From NCBI RefSeq assembly GCF_019399895.1, contig NC_091868.1:7255593-7319592 (forward strand): a DNA stretch of 64,000 nt, read 5' to 3'. A program made the position numbers and the translations under genes. Below are positions 1 through 11,720 of this stretch, one piece after another (position 1 is the stretch's first letter; every line of letters begins with the position of its first letter). This DNA comes from Cardiocondyla obscurior (Eukaryota; Arthropoda; Insecta; Hymenoptera; Formicidae). Below the pieces are notes generated by a model. That model was not told where the DNA came from. It did not search any database and saw only the letters and a list, made by a program, of their open reading frames with translations.

Positions 1-3000
1 GACATGTGAGCACGCATAGGGCCTCTCCACACCGCCGGGTGTCGCGTTTCGGCGCGTGCTGCGCGACAACACCGTGGAAACCGCACGGCCGCGCGAGAAC
101 ACGTCATTTCACCGCCCCGTGACGCGCGTTAGGGCGTAGGAGTGAAAGGGAGGTAAGCGGTGTCTCGAGCCTGCTTAATTAACCGGCGATCGCCGGGCTC
201 TCAGCCCGAGTGGAACTGTAAAATTGTAAACGAGGCGTGCTATTTCGCCCGCCGTAAATTCGGCGCGAAACGAAATTTCCATCGTTAAATCGAGTCGAGG
301 AACGCGCGAGATAGCGCCCAATTTCGCGATATCGTGTGGCACGGTAATAAAGACCTCGTGTGAATAATTACGTTACGAGAGCTGAGGCGAAAGTCAATTT
401 GCGATGGGCTTGATTTTCCCGACGATTCTTTCCCGAACAAATCGCAATCTTACTTAGGGAGTTTTCATAAGGTTTCCGACTCACACGTGAGGCCGCCCGG
501 CGTATTTCTACCGCCGAAATGATTTCGTTCACTTGTCGCAATATTATATACGTGTAAAATGACGACACATGAATGATACGGCGATTGCGTTTTTAAATCA
601 AGGCCGAAACTAAATTGGACTCGTTTATCTTGATTTCGCAGGCGGAATTAAAATTGCCGGACCGCTAATAAAGCTCGTCGCTTTTATCGCGTAAAATCGA
701 AGTAAGAATTACAGTTTTCAAAGTAATTCCTATTAATGAAATTAGTCGCTGGGGCTCGGCGTATGTATCTTTGCCATCTAAAGGAAAAACTTCCCCGAGT
801 CTTTTCTGACCAACTACAGACTCCCAACTTTATTTAAAGCAGAAAATAGAAGTGTGCGGACAAAGTTCTCTCGCGCTAAACCAGCGCCAAGCGAGTTCTA
901 CCTTCGATCTTGGGAACTTAAGAACTCAAAAATTCGCGTTTATGAGGACGGCATCCCGGTATTGATCGCGCTGTTAAAAACGTAAGCATGGCTCGCAGTA
1001 GCGCGATGTAACTCCGTGATAAGTTCCGCGAGACAGGGAAACGACACAGCCGTATCGATTCTTTTTTCTTTCTTTCTTTCTTTCTTTCTTGTTTTTTTCC
1101 CTCCCTATTGCGTCCAGTGCGTGTAAGAAGACACGTGTGTGGCGGACCGATGTAAGACCCTACCGCGCGCGATGTCGAGCGTTGACGTTGAGGAAAGACG
1201 GTATTAATTATGCGCGATGTGTCTGCATTTATCGCACGCGTTAGCCTCAAAATTCGGCGAGAATCTCGCGTCTCATCGCGACGACTTTCGTAATATTTAA
1301 TACAAATTTGGATCATTGGCTCGAAAATTCGTTTTGGAATTCACCGGGTTTAGCGGCCCGATTCCCTGTAAATTTAGATCGGAATCGTATAACGGATCGT
1401 TCAAGCGGGCAAAGATAACTAATACAAGTTTAAAAGAAGAGAGAAAAAAAAAAGAAAAAAAAAAAAGAAGTTTAGCGCGATCTCCAAAAACGATAATCGC
1501 GCGGAGACGTAATCCGAACGAGAGTCGCGAAATGAACGTTCGTAAATCATCTAGCCGGCTTAGGAATATTGCACATGGGGATGCATCTGGCGAAAGTAAA
1601 TAGAAAGACACGAGGAGCTCGCTGCAACTAATGCACCTGACCCCTCCCGCGCGTGACGATCGATAGCGACGATAACGGTGGACGCAATTAAACGCAAATG
1701 ACATGCAGCAACGAGGCACACGTACCTATAGTCATTACCAGATGAATTCGAGCACGAACAACAATAGCAGCGGCATAATAAAGGCAATTTATAAAAGTGC
1801 AACGTTATGCTCGCCCGATTGATTGCCGTTTTAACGGCCGAGCGAATTATTCATCGTCTGTTTAGAGCCGCTTCCTGGAAGACCCGGCAAGGCGTTCCGC
1901 AGACATTCCCCTTGAGAAACTCATTTCCCCACGCGAGGCCAGCAAATCAGGCCGGCAGAAATTTATCGGTTTCTTTCTCACGACTTTACGTAATTCAAAT
2001 TTCGATTTTAACTCAAACCCCGATAGGGCGTGCGGGTCGACGTTACTTTTCGAATTTGATTTCCGATTTCAATGGATCAAATATAATTTTTAATCTTCCG
2101 AAGATATGTCGTCAAATCTCTTGATTATGTTTTTTTTAAAGATCGCGCGGTCGCAATTATACCTTACTCGTTCCCGATCGATTTGCAGCGAATTAAATTT
2201 TGCGCGTCAAGTGTCGGTCCGTACGGATCTGCGAACGCATTTCGAGGAGACAGGTTTTCGCGAGAGAGGAAAAGGGAGGAGAAAGAGAAGCAAGGGAGAA
2301 ATAGATAGAGAAATAGAGAGAGACACGTGGGAAACAATAGCAGGAGAGGCTCTAATCTGAAGAGTACTGAATCGACCCTTCGTCTTCTTCTTCAGTATTG
2401 TCTCCTCCCAGCGAACCCTTTACTCCCGTGCCTTGCCGCGCCTTTTCTTCGCTCCCCACCGGCCTTTTTCACGACCCTAAGAGAGTTTCGTATCACGAGG
2501 GGCTACCGGTGGAACAGTAACGTAGAGGTAGTCCCTTTTCTCGACATTATCTGCATGCCTCGGTAGGCGCGCAAAGGAGTGACGGAAAAAGGAGAGAAAA
2601 CAAGGGGAGTGAGAGAGAGAGACAGAGAGAAAGAGAGAGAAAGTGAAAGATGCGAAAAGGGTGAGAAGGCTTTTTTTTTTATTTTTCTTAACGAGACCGG
2701 CGGTTACGAAGCGGTTTATACTATTGTTTGAGAAAAAACACTTCGCACTGCAAAATATTTCGCAGCTCGCGAGTTAACCCTTTTCGTCTCTGACAACCAT
2801 TAACATAATGAATATCAGTTTCAATTTATTATTTTTCTACAACACTACAAAAAATAATATGTACAAAAAATAATATGTACAAAAAATAATATGTACAAAA
2901 AATATATTTAGAGCGTTCGGGATCACTTTCGATGCGCAAGGCGAATGAATTAATTCCGACGGCATTCGGACGTGATATCAAAAATTCACCCCCGCGGAGG

Positions 3001-5146
3001 TGACGTTCTAATAATATTCTACAAAGAAGTATTTGAAAGAATATTTTCCCCTGTGAGAATATCTGTATGAAATTTAACAAAAAAGCTTGAGCCGAGAGAG
3101 GATCACTCTGCCGGGAGATCACACTCGAATGACGCGAAAATCGCGAGTCCCGCGCGGCAGCTCTCGCCGGATGATAGAGGGTGGTCCACGGGAAGGGAAG
3201 AGGGCGATAGGGACGGTCGGAGAGTGGGAAGGACGACGACGGCAACGAGGACGACGGCGACGGCGACGGCGTGGCGAACATGGCGGCTCCGGAAAAGCGA
3301 AGCCGTGCCGAGCGAGGCCGAGGTCGCGCGGCTGCGCCGCGACGCCCGCCGCCGCCGTCGTCGTCGTCGTCGACGGCAACGGGCAGCGTCGGCGTCGGCG
3401 GCCGCGTGACCGCCGCGCGCGATCAATACTTGCACGCGCGGCGCGGCGCGACGAGCGCCGCGACGCCGTGCGTCGCGCACCGCGCACCGCGCCGGGGACG
3501 AAGGATGTTGAATTCGAAAAGTGTTATTCCGCGCGTCTATCTCTGAATGATATGGAAGGGAACGCCTCTCCCACGTGGGTGCCACGTGTGCGCTTCCGCT
3601 CTCCGCGCGCGCGGATCCTTCGCGCGCATATCACCGAATGGCGTTATCCCGTCGCGACAATCACCGCGAAAATCCTCCGCGTCATTATTTTATCGGGGCC
3701 CGCTTAAATCGACGAGAGAGTAGGCCCGTCGTTCTCCGTTCTCCAACAAATAATACGTTCGCAAACGAATACTTTTGTCATTTTTTTTCTTTTTTTTCAA
3801 TACCTGCATTCTCGTTTAGAACTATGCCTGCAAACGTTTTTATACGTTCGTACATTCGATTATTTTTCATGCGTCTAATAGAATAGCTTACGATATTTAA
3901 CTACCTACTTTCTAAGGAGGTTTCGTTTTATGGAGATGACGAGTTTTGGGATCGTTGCATTTGTGAACAGCCGGTGAATATTTTATTCGTCGGGAACTAA
4001 AAAGGAGTAGATAAAGACGTAATTCGAAGCTGCTGGAACATATGCAAACGTTAAGTAACTCCGGGCAGTCAATTTCCGGACATGTGAAATTGATTTCCGT
4101 TGTGTTAATAAAAAATGTAAATCCCTTGTACTCGCGTTTCCTATCGGACATCAGAATGAATTAATGTTCGTTAGTAAAATTGGCAAATCCCTTTGCAATC
4201 CGGCTGGCAATTTTCAATTTCGTTCAACAGACAGGTTTCTGAATAATGTAATTTAGGATTCTTTATACGTTAAACAGCTCGGAGAGAAACATTTTTTTTC
4301 TTCCAAGCCCATTCCGGAGGGGAAACTTGCAGGTAGAATGCAATTCATTTTAATTTAAAGGGTGAACCGAGAAGGTTTTTATAACATGATTCATCGGGCA
4401 GGTACAACTTATAGAATTACTTTTAAGACGTTTTTAAATCGTTCGAATGTTTGTACTGTGAATAATGCATGTCTATAATTATTCTGAATCGTAATATCGC
4501 AACATTTTCATCTATATATATTTCATTTTTTTTTTATGTTTACTTAGACGAGAATTAAAAATGAAAATTTAACGTTGTATTTAGCGTTTTTTTTTATTCT
4601 CAATTATTTAACTTTCGAAAATGATTTTTAATTGATCGTCGAAGCGCGAGATATTAATTAAGCTTATCGTCGAACCTGAAAGTTCGCTCGGAAAATTAGG
4701 GAAAAATTCTGAAAAATTACTAACGTGTCGACGAACGACTCGGCACGAAGCGAATCTCGCGATTGTTGAACGATATAGAGACGTGCAGGACGAAAATATG
4801 GACGAGTATTGAGACACGTGTAAAGCGTGAGACAAACGTGTTATAATTTACAAGTGAATCGTACGCGCTACGGTGTGTGAAAGACTCACACGACGACAAC
4901 GACGACGATGACGACGATGATGAGAACGTCAATCGGTACCGAAGATGACATTTTTCTCGTAGGCTTTTTATAGAAATATTGTAAGATACACACAAGTACA
5001 TGATAGAGAGGTAGGATCGTCGCGATCGAGTGTTTTAATTCGAGTGACTTTTGTAGGGAGGGAAAAAGAGTTTCGTGTATGTGATGAGTAAGGGGGCGGG
5101 GGGAGAGGGGCTGGGGGGGTCTCTCTCTGACGCGTGGACGACTAAC
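1..5146 (-). other. Onecut intron (partial), no exon recognised
   Basis: This stretch follows the CUT-exon donor and should be the 5' part of the intron that separates the CUT and homeodomain exons. I found no sequence encoding the Onecut homeodomain (for example its NFFMNARRR helix) on the minus strand. It contains a TTTC microsatellite (about 1059-1090), a GA-rich stretch (about 2590-2660), a GC-rich block with Arg-rich chance frames (about 3090-3550), AT-rich DNA and GAC/GAT repeats (about 4887-4925). No other gene is supported. Confidence 0.6.
2846..2909 (-). repeat. 16-bp tandem repeat carrying three TGTACATA motifs
   Basis: A 16-bp AT-rich unit is repeated three times exactly with a partial fourth copy. 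On the minus (Onecut-sense) strand each junction gives TGTACATA (at 2859-2866, 2875-2882 and 2891-2898), which fits the Pumilio RNA-binding consensus UGUANAUA. If the segment is only intronic, the match may have no function. Confidence 0.85.
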
Positions 5147-5489
5147 CTGCTAGCCGCAAGGCCGACATTCTCTGAAACTCAGGCTCCTGCAGCCACTTCC
5201 ACATCCGCCGGAAGGTCTCGCGACCGCTCTTGAGCTTGGACCAGGGCTTCGGGTTGCGCAGCAGATCGCTGAGGGTACCTTGGCTGCGGCACAGCACCCG
5301 CTGGGCGAAGATCGCCTGCGGTATGCTGTACCTCTTGAGCTCGGCGCTGATACGCTGCGCGAGCTCCTTCGTGTTGATCTCCTCGACTTCGCCGGCGCCG
5401 CCGTTGCCCGCCGCTGACACCGTCTTCATCACCACTGACGTGTGTTGCACGTGCTGCGTGTGCGATATCGTCTGCTGCTGGGGCATCGA

Positions 5490-5561
<72 letters not shown>

Positions 5562-6348
5562 TAGTTGAGTTTGCATGGTCGGTGGTGGCGATGCCGCGCT
5601 CGGTACCGAATGCGTGCCGGGCGGGGAATGATGCGATGGCGCGAAACTCGCCGTAGCCGAAACGGCCGGCGGCGAGGACGGGCTAAGCGCCGCCGGGCTC
5701 TGTTGTAATCGCGGTAGAAAAGCCGGATCGTAATGCGGACTCGCGGACGACTTGTGTGGCGAGTTCAGGCCGCTCTGGCTATACGCGCTTTGCGGCGAGA
5801 GCGGGCTCGGTTGCAGTCCCGCGCCCGGTGACGGATAATTGTGCTGCGGTGACATGCCCATCGTAGAAAGCTTGTCGTACGCGTAAGGCGAGCCGCCCAT
5901 ACCGAGGCCGATGTTACCCAGGCCGTTGTTCTGCATGACGGCAAAACTACCGGTGACGCCACCGGCCGCGTGACCGCCGTAAACGAATTTGTCGCTCATC
6001 GTCGAGATCGGCGGTAACGGCTGCAGCGGCGTCAGCGTGGCGTACGACGAGCCCGGGCTGAAACCGGGCGGCGACATCCTCTCGGCCACCGAGGTGAGCG
6101 TCTGATACGTTGGCTCTGGCTGCATCGCCCTGAAGTCCGTCGCGTCGATCATGCTCGCGACCGACACGCTGATCCCCGACGTAGGCGTTAGCTTGTCCGG
6201 AGTGAGGAGCTCCGAGTCGTCGGCGTCGCGCGAGTCCACGTCCACGTCCTGAGGCGGCACGATCACCGACAGGGACTCCCGCGCGCTCTGCCTGCCACCG
6301 CCGCCACTACTACTACTACCACCACTGCCACTACCGCCGCCGTTACCA

Positions 6349-6381
<33 letters not shown>

Positions 6382-7052
6382 CCGCCGACGGCGCGTTCGC
6401 CGCCGCCGCCTCCGCCACCGTCACCGTTACCTCCGATTTTGCCGCTGCCGCCGCCAGCACCACCGCCGCCGCCGCCGCCACCACTATCACCGCCACCACC
6501 ACCGCCGACGCTCGGCGGATCCTGGGACGACGACAGATCCTCCGCGGCGGCGAGGTCTCGCTCCTCCTTGACGCCGAGCGCGCCAGCCGCGAGCAGTTCC
6601 AGCGGTAGGCTCGCGCACGCGATGTCGGGGCTTTGAGAGGCCGACGAAGACATACCCTCGACGCTGCCTCCTCCGTTACCACCACCACCGCCTCCGCTTC
6701 TACCACCACCACCCCCTGTTTCGTGGACGACCTCGTGCTGATGCTGCTGCTGCTGCTGTTGATGATGGTGGTGATGGTGGTGGTGGCCGTGATGGTGATG
6801 ATGATGGTGGTGGTGGTGGTTGTGATGTCTACCCCCTCCGACCACGCCACCCCTACCGGCGCTTCCACCGACGCCGCCGCCGCTACCGCTTCCTCCTTCT
6901 CCTCCTGCGCCTCCGCCTCCTCCAACACAGTTCCCATTCGAGCCGGCCCCACCGCCCCGGCCATGCGTAGACACCGCCGCCGGGGAATCGACCGAGTCCA
7001 GTAATTGCTCGCTATGCGATTGATGATCGCCTATGTCCCCTATACCTTCCAT
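5147..7052 (-). CDS. onecut: Onecut (HNF6-type) transcription factor, first coding exon with CUT domain
   Basis: Encodes residues 1-635 of a CUT-homeodomain transcription factor that acts in the nucleus. Seen: a Gly/His/Gln-rich N-terminus (His run about 76-97, Gly-rich runs about 33-75 and 115-253); a Ser/Thr/Pro central region containing TLTPLQPLPPIS (340-351), a motif shared with vertebrate Onecut proteins; 24 glutamines at 498-521; and a CUT domain at about 557-635 (starts EEINTKELAQR, contains SQGTLSDLLRNPKPWSKL, ends QRMSALRLA). The frame then meets GCAG|GTTAGT, a phase-1 donor, with an in-frame TAG just inside the intron. In the family the next residues lead into the homeodomain; I looked for that exon on the minus strand down to coordinate 1 and did not find it. 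The start ATG is directly preceded by an in-frame TAA, so no unspliced N-terminal extension is possible. Family knowledge: Onecut factors act in neural and photoreceptor differentiation. The assignment is very secure; completeness is not, because the C-terminus lies outside the window. Confidence 0.96.
5490..5561 (-). repeat. CAG/CAA repeat coding 24 Gln in Onecut
   Basis: Twenty-four consecutive glutamine codons, 20 CAG and 4 CAA, at Onecut residues 498-521. The CAA interruptions split the pure CAG runs into stretches of five, seven, three and five. The tract lies between the Ser/Pro-rich region and the CUT domain. It is probably length-polymorphic between individuals (inference). Confidence 0.95.
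6290..6530 (-). repeat. Gly-rich, GGN-repeat coding region of Onecut
   Basis: Long runs of GGN codons with GGCAAC (Gly-Asn) repeats near 6355-6380 and short Ser clusters encode the low-complexity part of Onecut, about residues 175-253. On the other strand the same bases read as Pro-rich frames, which are shadows. Confidence 0.9.
6762..6827 (-). repeat. Histidine-rich tract in Onecut
   Basis: CAC/CAT-rich codons encode about twenty His with one Asn and one Gly interruption (about residues 76-97), followed directly by six Gln. Poly-His tracts occur in vertebrate ONECUT2 as well and are associated with nuclear-speckle targeting in several transcription factors. A function here is inference. Confidence 0.9.
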
Positions 7053-7062
7053 TTACGCACAT
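7012..7062 (-). other. Upstream ORF overlapping the Onecut start codon
   Basis: An ATG ten bases upstream of the Onecut ATG, in another frame, opens a 16-codon reading frame that ends at a TAG inside the Onecut coding sequence. If both ATGs are in the mature mRNA, scanning ribosomes meet this start first. It could lower Onecut translation. The sequence is plain; the regulatory role is inference. Confidence 0.4.
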
Positions 7063-7700
7063 CTAGTTCGGTAGTGGGCGCACTGCCACTCGCTCCTTCG
7101 CCGTCGCGCGCCGCCGACGGCGTCGCTCCGTCGTACCGCGCGCCGCACAGAGATCGCACCGCACCGCAACACCACACACACCGAGCGCGCGCGCGCGCGC
7201 GTCCACAACTTCGGCCGCTCTCCTCGCGATATATACTTTTTAATTCGCGATCTCTTTTCTCGCTTACGTTGACGGTCGCCTCCTTTTTTTTTTTTTTTCC
7301 TTTTTTTTTTCTCTCTTCGAAAGAACCGCTGCGTGCTTTTTTGCTCCGATCACTCTTCTCGCCGATCTGTCATCACTGATTACCGCACGACCGCGAGACG
7401 ACGACGTGCACGATTTTCTCTGCAACCACTTCGCGAGTACAGCGCGCAAGCGGACGTTGACGACGACGAGGCTGATGCTGAGGTTCCCCCGTCACGTCGG
7501 ATCGGCATAGAGAGCACCCGGTGGTAGCGCAATGACCACCGTGCGCCCATGACACCGCGCGAGTGCGGAGCGAGTGAGAGCGCACGCTCTCTGCGCTCGC
7601 GCGCCCGAGTGCGAGCGCACCCGGTACCGGCTCTTCCCGGTGGAAGAGACAAGGAGAGAACGAGAGTGAGAGTGAGAGTGAGAAAATGAGATAAAGAAAG

Positions 7701-7722
7701 ATATATATATATATATATATAT
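7701..7722. repeat. (TA)n microsatellite
   Basis: Twenty-two bases of alternating A and T, about 650 bp upstream of the Onecut start codon. Confidence 0.95.
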
Positions 7723-10450
7723 GGCGAGCTGATGGCGGACCCAGAACACGAGACGAAGGGGGTCGACTTTACCGCACTTCGTCCCGCACCCCCGCCTCCG
7801 TTCCGTCTCCTCTGTCGGGGACTTGTTCCGTTCTGTCCCTTCACCTTCCCCTAACGGTCCCTACTCCGAGTGTTCCGAGTTACACTACCGGCATCATTGC
7901 CACCTGGTCCGCTGTACTACCCTGTTACACTACTACCACTATGTCACTATTGCCCGCGCGCTTCTTCGGGTCGCGTGCCGCGAGTTTCTCTCCTTGGTCC
8001 AGGTGCGACCGCGTCTCCTGTCTTCCTCTTCTCTCTTTCTCTTCCCTCTGTCCCCGCCACGTGTCAGTTTGTTCGTTCGGTTCGGTTCGTTCACGGAGGG
8101 GAGCTGCTTGCTCACACACTACACACCACCACTGTCACTATCACTACACCAGCACACCGTCAACGGAGCCGTTACCGCTGTACCTGCGCAGTGGTCCCGT
8201 TCGCGCCTTTTCTCCCCACGGCCGACAAGAGTCCGCGTCCACGTGAAGAAGAAACCCGGAGACGGTGCTGGCACAACGAGATAGTTGATTTTTTTATCCT
8301 CCCCCGCGATGATTCGCGCGCGACTACGGACTCGCCGGGTGACAGCTCTCGCGACGACTGTCAATTCTCACGATCGTCTTTTCACGCTTTTCTCGCGACG
8401 GATCGTCGAGGCTGCGAGGGTGCGACGACGATAAGTTCGTACGTACGTACGTAGGAGCGTTAAGTGACAGAAGCGACCCCTTGCCGGTCACACTCGCCGG
8501 CTAAAGCCACCACCATCAACGGCGCGCCACTAAGGGTGTGTGTGTGTGACATGGGCGCCCGCCGCCGCCTCCACCAGCACCACCAGCAGTAACTCCAACT
8601 ACGACGCCGCCGCCGACGTCGCCGCCGCTGGCGTCAGTCAGCTTTCTATCGATTTTCCAATACCTCGTGACCAACGTAGCTCGATGCGCGCGGCTCGATA
8701 CTTCGAGCATAAACATCGACTCGCGCGTCACCCGCGCCCGTCGTCTCGTCCCGCGCGACCTCGACCCGACGGTGTGCAGCCGCTGACCAGGAGACTGCTA
8801 CGGATTCGACGTGACGACGACTCGATTCGATTCGCGATCGTCGGCTTTCCTCTCAAACTAAACGCCGCTCGCCCTGCAGACAGAGCACGATCGGTGCACG
8901 ACACCGCGATCAGCTCTTCTCTCACATCCCTCCACCTCGAGCTCTTTACAACACCCAAGACGCACTCCGGAAAAGTCTTACGAGATGTTCCCGACACTTG
9001 GCGGTCTTCTTCGCGATCTCACCCTTCCCGAGAAGACTGGCTTCGACCTCGGTCGTCAACTTCTCGGAGAACTTCCTTTTTTTCTCAAACTAGGTCGCCG
9101 AATGTAATAGTTCACCGCGTGAAGTTACTTCTACCAAGTGCGCCAAGTTTTCCCAGTGCACTGCGGACTTTGTTCCTCCTCTCCGCCCTCCGCGAAAATT
9201 GTCACCACGATCGGCTATTAATTCAAATTGCTTAACGAAGCGTTGATCTTCACGGTCGATCACTGAATCGATACATGACGGTACACGAAGGCCGCGGTTC
9301 TTCTCCGCGAGGCGCCGATCTCGTGCAAGGCGCGCGCGCGCGGAAATCGCTGTCGAAGTCGCGGTGCTGGTCTCGCTCGCCACCTCCACGCGATCAAGAC
9401 GTCGATACGCCGATAATGCTCGCGTCGTTCATGATGACGGGCTGCCGTGCCGGGATCCGCTCTTCAAGATGTCGTCCTCCACCCGTGGCCGCGAGAACGA
9501 ACGATCCGCGAGAAACGATAACTCGATCGAGCGACACCGATGGCGGAATCCGCACGCACACGGAAACCCGCGCGCGTCCACGTACACACATACATACACA
9601 ACCAGGCAGGGGTGGCAGAGAAGCAGAGGGGTCGTCGACGATTGGTCGCGGCCGGCGTCGATACGGAGATCAATGGCCGGCCCGCTCTTTCCTGCGGCGT
9701 GAGAGAGAGATAGGGCGAGAAACCACGACGGCGTCGAATCGAACTGTCAGCTACTTCGGCCGCGCTTTCGATCGATCGGCTTCGCAGAGTCGAAGTCGCG
9801 CACCCGACGCTTACGCGCGCTCGATAGCGCACCTGACCTCGAAGGGTGGCGTGAGAGGAGACGATTCCTTCGGATACTTCTCCCTTCGGGCCGGCGGGCA
9901 GGGTACTTCGCGGCCGATCCTGGACTTCGTATCTGTGACTTGCCGTCGCCGGCTTCGCGCCCGCGTGCGCACGCTTCAAAGCGCACCCTCTTTCTCTTTC
10001 TCCCTTTCTCTTTTTCTCTCTCTGTCTCTTCTCCGTGTGTGCGTCTTTCGGTTTCTTCCCCTCTCGCCCCTTTCTTCCCTCTTCGCGCCCTCGGCGCTCC
10101 CGTTGTCGTCAGCGTCGTCTTCGTGCTCCCGAATTCCGTCGGTTGTCGATGCGGCACGCAAATTTTCTCTCGAAGGGACGACTTTCTCGCGCAGAAACGA
10201 ATCCCCCTTTTTTATTTCTTCTTCTTGTTCCTCTTGTTTCGCGAGCGCGAGTTTCGGCTATCGGGGGCAGGATACCGCCGCGACGCGAGGAGGACGTTTC
10301 GAACGATAAAGGCGCGCACGAGGTCGAATCGTGTCGTGTTGTTGGAACACACGGAGAGAAAACGAACGCGTCTCGCGCTCGCACGGAGTTGTGCGGAGTT
10401 GCGCAAATCGCGAATGCTACGCTACGCGAGAGCCTCCGGCAGGAGGGTGC

Positions 10451-10528
10451 TTTTCTCTCTCTCTCTCTCCCTTTCTCTCTTTCGCTCTCGCTCTTTCTTC
10501 CTCTCTCTCGCCCTCTTTCTCTCTCGTT
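10451..10528. repeat. CT-rich low-complexity tract
   Basis: About 78 bases almost entirely of C and T, starting with a pure (CT)n run. On the minus strand it is GAGA-rich, a type of sequence bound by GAGA-factor-like proteins in insect promoters. It lies about 3.4 kb upstream of the Onecut ATG. Confidence 0.85.
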
Positions 10529-11609
10529 TCTCACGAGGGGCGAGACGAGAGCGGCGAAGTCGAGGGGCGTACAAGGGGTTGCGAGAGCGCGGCGGGGCGA
10601 GAGAGGGGTGGAGATCTCGCCACGGGGATCTGTAACGAACTCGATACGCAGGGGTCGAAGGGAGGAACGGGGACGACTCCGGGGGATGAAGGGTGAAGAA
10701 GGGAAACACAAGCGGGCACGGGAGGGGGTTAGGGGGGAAGAACGAGTCAGGGGTAGTCCAGGGACCACTCGACCGCGTCCGGTACCCCGAACGACGCGCA
10801 ATGTTGCTTCTCAATTAGACGAACCTCTTCCTGTACGGCTTCGCGCGGCCGCTTTTTATCTCTTCCTTCATTTCCCTCTCACCTCGGATCGATAACCGGG
10901 TTCGATGCTCCCGAGGTCTGATTTATCGAGCAACCAGGGAACGATCGATTTGCCTCCACTCGGAGCTGTGTTTGTTATCGGCGCATTGTCAGGTCGATAT
11001 CGATCCGTCGAATTGACTGGCTCACCGCGGGCTGTCACGCTACGGTATCTTTATACTGACACCTGCGCGCGCGCGTTATCTTCTCAAAAATTTATTTAAT
11101 TCTATTGAGCTGTTCGCGAGGGAGGACGAGAAAACGTAGAATAGTTTTTTAAATTAACGGAGCGATTGAATGAATAACGATGTAGGCATTTTTTAAAAGC
11201 GAGCGCAATTTGTATAAATATTTAAAATTTTTTTACATTAACCACACGTATTGAATTTATTAATGATAAATTTATTAAAAGCTGAATGATTAGAACCTTT
11301 TCCACAACGTTGTGTGAGTACATGTAAAACTTTATAGTTCGACGAGTCGTAGTCTTGATATTATAGACTCGATCACTTCGTGAAAGTATATAGGAGCGTT
11401 TTGTATCAATAATGATAAACAATACTTATGCCATTAAAAAAGAAAAAGAAAAACTACAATATTCAATTAAATATATATTTATAAATAATATTATACACTA
11501 TAAAAATATAATATATACATAAATTTTATATTTTTATACATAAAATTCTATATATCGATATGTGACACAAATAGGCGTTACTAACAATTTTTTTCTTTTT
11601 TTTTTCTAG

Positions 11610-11720
11610 ATCGTCATTTCGACAATCCGACATGACCCTTCAAAGAGAGCAGCCAGAAAAGAATTTCATCTTCGCGTCCTTCAAGTGGAATCAACGTCCA
11701 AGAGAGACATAAAGAGCAGG
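11610..11720 (+). other. Exon-like segment with strong acceptor, unconfirmed
   Basis: A long poly-T tract ending in CTAG gives a strong plus-strand acceptor before 11610, and CAGG|GTAAAT gives a fair donor after 11720. The 111 bases between are open in one frame for 37 codons. I recognise no family and see no linked exon. It could equally be chance. Confidence 0.15.

Larger units (their letters stand above)
7053..10900 (-). promoter_or_regulatory. Onecut 5' flank / probable 5'UTR and promoter region
   Basis: GC-rich, CpG-dense DNA directly upstream of the Onecut ATG, with poly-T (about 7284-7310), (TA)11 at 7701-7722, GTGA/GAGA repeats and a long CT tract (10451-10528). By position it should hold the 5'UTR and promoter. 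I see no unambiguous TATA box or transcription start. Several frames of up to 344 codons are Arg/Ser/Pro-rich on both strands and look like products of base composition. Confidence 0.45.

Noticed and set aside
3087..3707. 206-codon Arg-rich plus-strand frame
   Set aside because: Composed almost wholly of Arg/Ala/Gly from CG-rich triplets; overlapping frames of like length exist on the other strand.
5230..5568. Plus-strand frame ending in a long Cys run
   Set aside because: Antisense reading of the poly-Gln CAG tract and the CUT domain.
6263..6964. 233-codon frame inside the Onecut exon in another frame
   Set aside because: Shadow of the Gly/His codon repeats of the true Onecut frame; reads as Ala/Val/Thr repeats.
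9275..10309. 344-codon plus-strand open frame upstream of Onecut
   Set aside because: Arg/Ser/Leu-rich with FSFSLSLF-type runs that come from CT repeats; similar long frames exist on both strands in this GC-rich block; no domain or homology seen.
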